From Leptospira perdikensis (lineage in GTDB: Bacteria > Spirochaetota > Leptospiria > Leptospirales > Leptospiraceae): a stretch of 64,000 nt of DNA. Shown piece by piece: positions 46,546-53,911 of this stretch. A program made the translations under genes and the position numbers. The notes beneath the pieces are model-generated. The model searched no databases. It worked only from the letters and a program-made list of their open reading frames with translations, and was not told where the DNA came from. Where the stretch lies: NCBI RefSeq assembly GCF_004769575.1, contig NZ_RQGA01000017.1, positions 104,198 to 168,197 on the forward strand, given 5' to 3'. Position 1 is the stretch's first letter. Each line of letters starts with the position of its first letter.

Positions 46546-47004
46546 ATGGGAGGGTTTGTGAACAGATCCCTGATATTAATGTTAATGTTTGTCGCAGTTT
46601 CCTGCGCACGCACCTTGGAAGTAAAAAACCAAGAGAATCTTTTTGAAAACTGTATGAAGACCTTTCAAGATGAAATGAAATGTCGAGATTTTATGTCAAA
46701 GTCGGCAAAAGACATGCAATCTGAAGAGGAAAAACGTGAAGAGGCGTTAGCTCAGCTAACAGAGGAACAACTTGCTGGCATGAAACTTCGGCAAGAGATC
46801 AAAGATACATTACCTGGTAAAAATGGAAATTTTGTAAGAGGGTATATCGGTGATCCAGACGAAATCAAACGAGGAGGAGATAGAGAATACTGGGTGTACA
46901 AGAGACCTATCAGCAAATTTTCTGGAGACTCTCCTCCTGATAAAGAAATTACAGTAATCTTCCGAAGATACTTTGTTGAAAAAGTAGATTATAAAAAACC
47001 ATAA
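46546..47004 (+). CDS. Small lipoprotein with helical middle
   Basis: A 152-residue protein with a lipobox in AVSCAR, a middle with heptad-like charged helix (SEEEKREEALAQLTEEQLAGMKLRQEI) and a C-terminal beta segment, KEITVIFRRYFVEKVDY. Two Cys (NCMKTFQDEMKCRDF) may form a disulfide. The family is unrecognised. GAGGAAAG precedes the ATG. A strong terminator follows. Confidence 0.65.
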   Translation: MGGFVNRSLILMLMFVAVSCARTLEVKNQENLFENCMKTFQDEMKCRDFMSKSAKDMQSEEEKREEALAQLTEEQLAGMKLRQEIKDTLPGKNGNFVRGYIGDPDEIKRGGDREYWVYKRPISKFSGDSPPDKEITVIFRRYFVEKVDYKKP

Positions 47005-47014
47005 ATCTTTTGTC

Positions 47015-47047
47015 ATCTTGAGGAAGTAAATCCTTCCTCAAGATTTT
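47015..47047 (+). terminator. Rho-independent terminator
   Basis: Perfect 12-bp stem, ATCTTGAGGAAG (47015-47026) with CTTCCTCAAGAT (47033-47044), loop TAAATC, followed by TTT. It ends the lipoprotein gene at 47004. Confidence 0.85.
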
Positions 47048-47240
47048 CCTTCCATTAAATGTCGTTCCGTTCAAATAAAAAACTAAACTGTTGTGGTTTG
47101 GTATTTCAACATAAATCCAGAACCAACAATCTCTTCTGTTAAATGACTCATCCTTTATAAGATAGATTCGATAAAATGAATTTTATGGTGAAAAAATGCG
47201 GTTAAAGGAATTTAAAAACGATAATATGAAGGGAAGGATT

Positions 47241-47281
47241 TAAAAAAGAAGAAGGTAGTCAGGAGAGAATGTCTCCTGACT
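47241..47281 (-). terminator. Rho-independent terminator of the porin operon
   Basis: Read on the minus strand: 10-bp stem AGTCAGGAGA with TCTCCTGACT (47257-47281), loop CATTC, then CTTCTTCTTTTTT. It follows the Cys-rich lipoprotein gene. Confidence 0.8.
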
Positions 47282-47290
47282 TAAGGTTTC

Positions 47291-47758
47291 TTAGTATACC
47301 AAGTAACCGGTCAAGTCGACAGTTGCACCGGCAGTTGTTGTATACGCTTTGTTACATGCTGCAAAAGCACCTGCAAGGGCTTGTTGCGCAAGGCCATAAG
47401 TGAACTGAGGTAAATTACATGGTTGAATCGGATCACTTACTTTTGATAGAACGCAATCTTTAAGTGCAGTTAAATCATCAGTGGTTTTTCCTTCCAATTT
47501 GACGAGAGAGCATCCTGTTCCAGCGTTGAAGTATTCCTTGCCACCGACACAAGAGTTAGCTGCCGTATAAGCTGCTATACAAAGCCTCTGAACATCATTT
47601 ACACCGGCAGAATTGTTCACCAGGTAAAGTAGAGCCGTAGGGTTATCTTCTTTTTTAGCACCGGATTCTGTGCAACCGACAATGCCGGTCAGCAAAAGAA
47701 GTGCCAAAGAGGTTCCTACTAAACCAGATTTAAAGGATTTCTTATTCATTTTCATCAT
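47291..47758 (-). CDS. Cys-rich small lipoprotein
   Basis: A 155-residue protein (start at one of three close Met codons) with lipobox GIVGC. The mature part contains eight further Cys in spaced pairs (RLCIAAYTAANSCVGG, GCSLVKL, DCVLSKV, PCNLPQ, ACNKAY), which suggests several disulfides in a small stable fold. Unrecognised. It lies 7 bases after the porin stop codon and is therefore in one operon with it. Confidence 0.7.
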   Translation of the reverse strand: MMKMNKKSFKSGLVGTSLALLLLTGIVGCTESGAKKEDNPTALLYLVNNSAGVNDVQRLCIAAYTAANSCVGGKEYFNAGTGCSLVKLEGKTTDDLTALKDCVLSKVSDPIQPCNLPQFTYGLAQQALAGAFAACNKAYTTTAGATVDLTGYLVY

Positions 47759-47765
47759 TTTCTCC

Positions 47766-49280
47766 TTAGAATTTCGCTACCATACCGACGATAATACCAT
47801 TTTGGTGGGAAGCCGGTCTTCCGGAAGTGTCTACGAATTGTTGTCCAGGACCCCAATCTCTTCTTAAGTCTACTTTAACTTGGAGGTTTTCTGTTAGGTT
47901 GAAAGTAGGTGTGAAAGTGAGAGTTTTGATTTGTCCGTAGTTACTCACAGGTCTTGCGCCAATAGAATCTTGGAATTTAAGGTCGTATCTGTCTGCTGGA
48001 GTTACTGCAAATAGAGGAGGGTTTACAGCAAGTGATCCACCGTAACGTTTGTCATCGAGATACTCAAAACGGAAACCAAGTGCAAAGAAGTTCGTGAACT
48101 GATACTTCGCTTGGAGTTGGTAAGTTTGGTAAACTCTTTTGATTTTGTCTTGACGAGTGAAACTTGTGTCTTTTGTAAATCCAGCTGCTACTAGACCTGG
48201 ATGCAAATCAGGCACATGTCCTGGTAAAGCTGTGTCTAACTTTGCTTTTGTGATTCCAGTTTCTTCGTAACCATACGCTGCTGTGTTGGTTTGACCAGCT
48301 CTTTCACCATAAGTATAGTCAAAGATAGTAGTCAACTTGTCAGTAGGTTTGTAGATCAAAATCAAGTTTTGGATCATCCAATGGTCAGTTTTAAAAGATG
48401 ACTGTTTAGGGAAAGTAGTTCCGGACGCTTGTTCAAGATAGTATAGAGAGTTAGTTTGTCTACCTTTGATGTTATCGTTGGCTTGCAAAGTGTTCCATAC
48501 TACTTGGAATTTATCAGGTACTACATCATACTTTACTTGTGTTCCAATCGCTCTTGTAGGGTTTGGACCATCAGCATATGCATGTTGTGCAGTGCTAGTT
48601 AAACTAGATCCACCTGCTGCATCACCGTAAGGAGCCAATCCATTGTAACCAAATTGCTGTCCGTTTCCTGTGTAGCCAGTTCCTTGGGCACTATTATAAA
48701 GATAGAGACCTGTTGATAATCTATCATTAATTTGGAGGTTTGCTCTCGCACCTGTATGGATAAATGGGATTGTGTTAAAGAACACGTAACCTATCGTGTA
48801 AGCGATGTTATCCTTTGAGTCAAGAAGCTCTAATCCAATATGTGTTGCCATTTTACCTACGTCAACAGTCAACCCTTTCATAACCGGGAAGTATGCTGAA
48901 ACATAAGCTTGTTGTAACAACTGCATATTATGAAGAGAGTTTGTTGTTTGATACGGACGTTCTTGGTACATGTTGTTCTGTCCGTTTTGCATATCTAAAC
49001 GGAAACCCCATGGACTTTCTTTATCCGCCAACTTCTCCATCGAGAGTTTCACTGCATTTACAGCAAACTGCTTGTTGTAAGTGTGGAAAGTTCCCGCTGT
49101 ATCTTGGGTAGCCCCTTGCCGGTTGTTTGTAGTATAGTTATAGTATACGTCCACATATCCGGAAAAATTTACCAACTCATACCAAGACTTATCCTTTTCC
49201 TTTTTATCCTGAGCAAAAAGGGAAGCCTGGGAAAATAAGGTAGCAACAATCGTCGCCAACAGAGTGTATTTATTTCTCAT
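47766..49280 (-). CDS. Outer-membrane beta-barrel porin, BBP2/OmpL-like
   Basis: A 504-residue protein with signal peptide (residues 1-23, SLFAQD). Alternating strand pattern, SGYVDVYYNYT at the start of the barrel, MEKLADKESPWGFRLDMQNGQ, and the final strand HQNGIIVGMVAKF ending in Phe, as expected for outer-membrane barrels. The pattern matches putative beta-barrel porin-2 (OmpL-like) proteins known in Leptospira. A diffusion channel is likely; the solute is unknown. It shares a transcript with the Cys-rich lipoprotein gene 7 bases downstream. Confidence 0.85.
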   Translation of the reverse strand: MRNKYTLLATIVATLFSQASLFAQDKKEKDKSWYELVNFSGYVDVYYNYTTNNRQGATQDTAGTFHTYNKQFAVNAVKLSMEKLADKESPWGFRLDMQNGQNNMYQERPYQTTNSLHNMQLLQQAYVSAYFPVMKGLTVDVGKMATHIGLELLDSKDNIAYTIGYVFFNTIPFIHTGARANLQINDRLSTGLYLYNSAQGTGYTGNGQQFGYNGLAPYGDAAGGSSLTSTAQHAYADGPNPTRAIGTQVKYDVVPDKFQVVWNTLQANDNIKGRQTNSLYYLEQASGTTFPKQSSFKTDHWMIQNLILIYKPTDKLTTIFDYTYGERAGQTNTAAYGYEETGITKAKLDTALPGHVPDLHPGLVAAGFTKDTSFTRQDKIKRVYQTYQLQAKYQFTNFFALGFRFEYLDDKRYGGSLAVNPPLFAVTPADRYDLKFQDSIGARPVSNYGQIKTLTFTPTFNLTENLQVKVDLRRDWGPGQQFVDTSGRPASHQNGIIVGMVAKF

Positions 49281-49458
49281 TTGCCATTCTCCTATGTGAA
49301 CTTGTTGTGCAAGTTGTGTACCAGGTTGACGACGGAACTGGGTAGCTAGGGAAGAAAAAAGAGAAACGCTGTATTTGAATGGGTTATCATTGAAAAAAAA
49401 ATGAGTTTTTGATTAATAATAGAACAATTTGAACCTCTCGTTTGAGCAAGAAACGAAA

Positions 49459-50745
49459 TTATTTGATCAAATTGCCTATTATTTGGGCAGAGTGACGTAA
49501 TAGTCCAGAATATTCATTTTCTTTAGGCGTGTGTAGGACAAGATCTAAAAGCTGATTTAGAACGGTTCCATAGTTAGTTTTTGCCAAGTCAGGGAAAGAT
49601 TCTGCCAAATGATTGCCATTGATTTTCAAATCTGCAAGGAGAAGAGGGGGATTTTGTCCCCAGATTTGAGTCAGTTCTGAAGTCGCTGGTCCGAATATGG
49701 GATTGAGTTTTTGAATCCATTCGGTATCAACGGAGAGTCGAGTTTGAAAGTGCCGCTTAACTGGCGCTAAATATTCTTTCTTGAAGACAAACTCATCGAT
49801 ATCGGTAAAGTTTTGTTTTTGTTCCCATTTTTTTAAAAATTCAAAGAACAATAAACAATCTTTGGTATTTATACCAGAGAATTTTAATGTCCTTAAAATG
49901 ATTTCTAATTCTTTCAGTGAAACATCGTTTAACAGTGCATAGAATGCCAATGCCAATTGCAGACCTGTTAAATCTTTGGAAGTTTGATCTAATCTTTCTA
50001 AAATACCATCTTTCGGAAATAATTGGTTCGGCAGATTCGGAAGAAAAATTTGGAAGATACTTTCCTCAGCCAAAAGTTGTATCATACGCGATGGTTTCGG
50101 ACCTAAAAAGGATTTTAAAACTTCATCTTGAAAACGTTCTAAGGATATTTTTTTTGTGATTTGTTTTGTTTCTTGAATTGCCTTTTTGGTTTCCGGTTCA
50201 ATTGAAAAATCTAAAGTGCTCGCAAATCGTAATGCACGAATGGGACGTAAACCATCTTCCGTAAATCGTTTGATCGGATTGCCTATGGTGCGAATTGTTT
50301 TTTGTTCGATATCCTTCAGACCAAAATGTTCATCGATAAGAAGTCCTGTTTGTATATCGAGAGCAAGTGCATTCATCGTAAAGTCTCTTCGTTTTAAATC
50401 TTCAGAGAGTGTTGTACCGAATTCAACATGATCGGGGCGCCGCCCATCTGTGTAATCTTTGTCTATGCGATATGTTGTGATTTCATAATTGATTCTGTCT
50501 AAAACAACCGTAACCGTTCCATGTTCAATTCCAGTATCGATGACAGTTCGAAATAAACGTTTTACTTGTTTTGGCTCTGCATTTGTTGTTAAATCGTATT
50601 CTTTTGGAATTTTGCCCATTGCCAAATCACGCACAGAGCCACCAACAAGATAACATTCGTAACCTGCTCCTTTCAATACGGAGTCAATTTGATGTAGATG
50701 ATTTAGGTAGTTGTTCGGGACTAGAGATTGAATGTCTATTGGCAA
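49459..50745 (-). CDS. CCA tRNA nucleotidyltransferase/poly(A) polymerase family protein
   Basis: A 428-residue class II nucleotidyltransferase: GGSVRD (residues 35-40), the catalytic acidic pair in KEYDLTT (Glu49 and Asp51, where many members have Asp-x-Asp), RRDFTMNALALD, and LRPIRALRFAS in the RNA-binding region. It adds CCA ends to tRNA or A tails to RNA. The start is a TTG overlapping the stop of the Fur-family gene by 10 bases. I cannot tell CCA addition from poly(A) addition by sequence alone. Confidence 0.88.
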   Translation of the reverse strand: MPIDIQSLVPNNYLNHLHQIDSVLKGAGYECYLVGGSVRDLAMGKIPKEYDLTTNAEPKQVKRLFRTVIDTGIEHGTVTVVLDRINYEITTYRIDKDYTDGRRPDHVEFGTTLSEDLKRRDFTMNALALDIQTGLLIDEHFGLKDIEQKTIRTIGNPIKRFTEDGLRPIRALRFASTLDFSIEPETKKAIQETKQITKKISLERFQDEVLKSFLGPKPSRMIQLLAEESIFQIFLPNLPNQLFPKDGILERLDQTSKDLTGLQLALAFYALLNDVSLKELEIILRTLKFSGINTKDCLLFFEFLKKWEQKQNFTDIDEFVFKKEYLAPVKRHFQTRLSVDTEWIQKLNPIFGPATSELTQIWGQNPPLLLADLKINGNHLAESFPDLAKTNYGTVLNQLLDLVLHTPKENEYSGLLRHSAQIIGNLIK

Positions 50746-51158
50746 TTTCTACATTTGCCTCTGAAAACAATTTCAACTGATTCTGTAGAAAAACCTTTCA
50801 ATTGTTTGGCGGAAGGAATTCCGTTCCAAGGATCATCTATACATTCAATTTTACCGCAATTGTTGCAAATGAGGTGGCCGTGTGCTTTTGAGACAATATG
50901 GTTCCCATCAGACTTTAACTCAAAATAGGTGACTCGATCGGTAGAGTGGAGTGAGTTTAAGAGGTTTTTTTCTTCTAAATCGGATAAGGCTCTGTAGATG
51001 GTGACACGATCCCAAGATTCCTCTTTGGGAAGTTTTTCCATGATTTCCTGGTGGTTTAAAGGTCTAGGAGATCCCTGGAGAATGGACAAAACTTGTTCTC
51101 GGTTTTTTGTTACTTTGAGTCCGATTTTTTTTAGTATTTGAGAAGGATCTCCAGCCAT
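50736..51158 (-). CDS. Fur-family metal or redox regulator
   Basis: A 140-residue winged-helix regulator with the pattern RVTIYRALSDLEEKNLL in the recognition helix region and two Cys pairs, LICNNCGKIEC and KCRNC, which bind structural zinc in Fur, Zur and PerR. The His cluster AHGHLICNNC is partly present. I cannot decide the metal sensed. Start at ATG 51158; AGGA lies 10 bases before it. It shares an operon with the upstream lipoprotein gene (33 bases) and the downstream CCA gene. Confidence 0.85.
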   Translation of the reverse strand: MAGDPSQILKKIGLKVTKNREQVLSILQGSPRPLNHQEIMEKLPKEESWDRVTIYRALSDLEEKNLLNSLHSTDRVTYFELKSDGNHIVSKAHGHLICNNCGKIECIDDPWNGIPSAKQLKGFSTESVEIVFRGKCRNCQ

Positions 51159-51190
51159 GATTTGTTTATCCTGCGATGGGGGGAGATTGT

Positions 51191-51556
51191 CTATTCTAAA
51201 ATAACGTTGGTTTTCCAGATTTCCCAATAACGAATTCCCATTCGAGTGTGGACTTGAAGAAATTCTTCAATTTCCTTTCCTTTGTTTTTTTCCACAATCA
51301 CTGGTGCAATTCCTAAATCTAACCTTCGATTCAGAATTGTATCGATTTCCTCCTGCGCCAACTTAGTGACCTTTTCACAGTCTTCTTTTCTTTCGATCAA
51401 TTGAGATTTGTTTTTTTCGCAGAAGGTTGCTGATGTGAAAGAAGATCCAGAATCTAATAAGTCATCCAATTGGCGAGAAGCTGATTTTTGACAATCTGAT
51501 AAAGTGATTACTAAAACAAAGATAGACAGCAGACTCCTTTGAATTCGTAAGATCAA
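51191..51556 (-). CDS. Small lipoprotein
   Basis: A 121-residue protein with a signal peptide and relaxed lipobox ending SDC (Cys22). The rest is charged and helical (EKNKSQLIERKEDCEKVTKLAQEEIDTILNRR). Start is TTG, overlapping the stop of the RNase HI-like gene by 4 bases. Unrecognised; it lies between RNase HI-like and Fur-family genes in one transcript. Confidence 0.6.
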   Translation of the reverse strand: MILRIQRSLLSIFVLVITLSDCQKSASRQLDDLLDSGSSFTSATFCEKNKSQLIERKEDCEKVTKLAQEEIDTILNRRLDLGIAPVIVEKNKGKEIEEFLQVHTRMGIRYWEIWKTNVILE

Positions 51557-51966
51557 TTTTTTGTATCCTGTGCGATATTTGCCAATTGGTCAGCTCTTGC
51601 ATTTTGTTCACGCGGAATGTATTGGATTTCAAAGTTTTGAAATGAAGACTTTAAAGATTCGCATTTGTTTTTAAAAACAAGGAGGTCTTTGTTTTTTACC
51701 TTATATTCACCTTTCATCTGTTTGACGACTAATTCGGAGTCCAATCTAAACTTTATTTTTTGTAAGTTTTGTTTGATTGCTTCTTCCATTCCTCGATACA
51801 AGGCCTGCCATTCAGCAACATTGTTTGTGGCGTTTCCTATTTTTTCTGATAAAGAAAAAAATTCAATTCCATCATTGTTTTGGAAGGAAACACCAATGGC
51901 TGCTGGGCCTGGATTTCCGCGGGAACTACCGTCACAATATATGAAGGTGGTATCTTTAGTGGACAT
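51553..51966 (-). CDS. RNase HI-like protein
   Basis: A 137-residue protein of the ribonuclease HI/reverse-transcriptase-like family. Metal-binding acidic residues are visible in IYCDGSSRGNPGPA (Asp), NNVAEWQAL (Glu), RLDSELVVKQM (Asp) and ARADQLAN (Asp). It hydrolyses RNA in RNA-DNA hybrids. The start is ATG 51966; the frame is open to 52002 through a TTG but without a ribosome binding site. Confidence 0.88.
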   Translation of the reverse strand: MSTKDTTFIYCDGSSRGNPGPAAIGVSFQNNDGIEFFSLSEKIGNATNNVAEWQALYRGMEEAIKQNLQKIKFRLDSELVVKQMKGEYKVKNKDLLVFKNKCESLKSSFQNFEIQYIPREQNARADQLANIAQDTKN

Positions 51967-52071
51967 AGCCGACAGTCTTTTCTGTGATCTCTCTTCAACC
52001 AATCAAAAACACGAACTGAATTTAAAAAAATCATTTGGATTTTGATTTATGAAGGACTTTTTCGGCGGGTC

Positions 52072-52145
52072 GTGGTAGATGGAGCGTATTGGGTGGCGGG
52101 TGGATAACCCCACCCAATCTAGATAGGGCGGGGACATCTACCTAA
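52072..52145. repeat. Dispersed intergenic hairpin repeat, copy 2 (inverted)
   Basis: The reverse complement of this segment aligns with the copy at 18266-18325: both carry ATTGGGTGG/CCACCCAAT arms (52088-52096 and 52110-52118 here) and share the 17-base tract TCCACCCGCCACCCAAT. This copy is a little longer on one side. It sits between the RNase HI-like gene and the methyltransferase gene. Confidence 0.75.
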
Positions 52146-52177
52146 AAATTCCCAACCTCCGCTATAAAGGAAATTCC

Positions 52178-53167
52178 ATGACCGAACGGGGATTTGGTGC
52201 CCTTACCATGTTTGAAAACCGCCTCCGCAAACTAAAGAAGGAACGCGAAAAATGGGCAAAACGAGAATCCATTGAATGTTACCGAATTTATTCGGAAGAC
52301 ATCCCACAAGTATCCTGTATTTTAGATCGTTATCCCAGTGGTTTTGTTTTATACGATAAAAGTTCCTTACGATTTCAAGCAGAAGATGGACACGATGAAC
52401 GTTTTGATCGTATTGCCTCCATTGTTCGTGATGTTTTTCAAATTGATGAAGAACATTTATTTTTAAAAAGACGGAAAAAACAAAAAGGTTTAGACCAATA
52501 CGATAAATTATCGATTGAAGGAAACTTTGAGTGGGTAAAAGAATCTGATTTGGAATTTCGAACCAATCTTTCTGATTATTTGGATACGGGACTATTTTTA
52601 GATCATCGAATCACGAGAGATTGGATCAGAAAGGCATCTCAGGATAAATCAGTCTTAAATCTATTTTCTTATACAGGAGCTTTTTCCGTTTATGCTGCGT
52701 CAGGTGGAGCCAAAAAAACAAAAAGCGTAGATCTTTCCAAAACATATTGTGATTGGGCTTTGAAAAATTTGGAACACAATGGGTTTAAGTCAACAAACCA
52801 TCAAATCATCAATGTTGACATTTTACAGTGGATGGAAGAAGAAACAAAAAATCCAAACAGAGAACGTTATGATTTAATTTTTCTTGATCCACCAACTTTC
52901 TCTAATAGTAAAAAAATGAGAGAAGAGTGGGATGTTCAAACCAAACACAGAAATCTTCTTTTGTTATTGTTAACAAAGTTCTTAACCGATAATGGTGAAA
53001 TTTGGTTTTCTACCAACTTTAGAAAATTCAAAATGGAAGTGGCAGAGGAAGAATGGACTCAACGAGGATTTCAGTGTACAAATCGTACCAAGGAATCAAT
53101 TCCAGCGGACTTCCGGGATGAAAAAATCCATCAACTTTTCTGTATAAAGCCTGAATCCAATGTTTAA
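52178..53167 (+). CDS. SAM-dependent rRNA methyltransferase, RlmI/RlmK type
   Basis: A 329-residue class I methyltransferase resembling the RlmK half of E. coli RlmKL: FENRLRKLKKEREKWAKRESIECYRIY at the start and the SAM-binding motif I VLNLFSYTGAFSVYAASGGA. The catalytic-type DPPTFSNS motif (LIFLDPPTFSNSKKM) agrees with C5- or N2-methylation of rRNA. AAAGGAAATTCC precedes the ATG. Position within the ribosome is not determined. Not obviously part of an operon. Confidence 0.9.
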   Translation: MTERGFGALTMFENRLRKLKKEREKWAKRESIECYRIYSEDIPQVSCILDRYPSGFVLYDKSSLRFQAEDGHDERFDRIASIVRDVFQIDEEHLFLKRRKKQKGLDQYDKLSIEGNFEWVKESDLEFRTNLSDYLDTGLFLDHRITRDWIRKASQDKSVLNLFSYTGAFSVYAASGGAKKTKSVDLSKTYCDWALKNLEHNGFKSTNHQIINVDILQWMEEETKNPNRERYDLIFLDPPTFSNSKKMREEWDVQTKHRNLLLLLLTKFLTDNGEIWFSTNFRKFKMEVAEEEWTQRGFQCTNRTKESIPADFRDEKIHQLFCIKPESNV

Positions 53168-53170
53168 ATT

Positions 53171-53911
53171 TTAATACTTAACAAAGGGATCAATGCGTTC
53201 TGCAAGAATCCTTCGGTTTTCACCTGACTGAAGAGATAAAATTCCTCTCATGATGGCTTGTCGTTCGTTACTGTCTTGTTTTGCGATCACTTTCATTTGG
53301 TTGGAAATAGGCAGTAGAATTAAGTTAGCAAAAGAAATTCCGTAAAAGGTTGCGATAAATGCTGTAGCGATCCCTTGTCCAAGAACCTTGGTGCCACCAT
53401 CTAAATTTTCCAAAACTGTCACAAGGCCAAGCACAGTTCCGATAATTCCTACGGTTGGAGAAAATCCTGCTGCAGTTTCAAATACTTTTGCTGATTTTAA
53501 ATCATTCTTTTCTTCTTCTTCGTGAGCTTCCCATAGTATTTCTTCAATGGTTCGAGGATCAGATCCATCCACAATCAATTGGATTCCTTTTTGTAAAAAA
53601 GGATTGTCTAGTTTTTTTGCTTCATCTTCTAAAGACAACAACCCATCTTTTCTGGCCTTTTCCCAAAATCGAAAGAAGATCAATTTTAGATCTGTTTCTT
53701 TTTTTCTAGAAAGTACAAACTTTGTATCTCTGACAGCTTTGGTGATTTGCGAAATCGAATAAGATGCAAAAGTGGCACCTAACGTTCCACCGACGATTAG
53801 TAACATTGCGGGTAAATGGAAGAAGGAACGTAAAGAAGCCCCTTCAATCAAAATAGCAACAAAGACCGATAAAACGGCCGCGAGAATTCCGAGAATTGTG
53901 GAATGGATCAT
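53171..53911 (-). CDS. motA: Flagellar motor stator protein MotA
   Basis: A 246-residue stator subunit conducting protons to drive flagellar rotation. Four membrane segments at the ends, with the conserved Pro motif GFSPTVGIIGTVLGL and FYGISFANLILLPISNQMK, plus the cytoplasmic KARKDGLLSLEDEA region containing charges that act on the rotor. No motB follows, so MotB must be made elsewhere. The gene overlaps the upstream membrane protein gene by 4 bases and is followed by no further gene on this strand. Confidence 0.92.
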   Translation of the reverse strand: MIHSTILGILAAVLSVFVAILIEGASLRSFFHLPAMLLIVGGTLGATFASYSISQITKAVRDTKFVLSRKKETDLKLIFFRFWEKARKDGLLSLEDEAKKLDNPFLQKGIQLIVDGSDPRTIEEILWEAHEEEEKNDLKSAKVFETAAGFSPTVGIIGTVLGLVTVLENLDGGTKVLGQGIATAFIATFYGISFANLILLPISNQMKVIAKQDSNERQAIMRGILSLQSGENRRILAERIDPFVKY

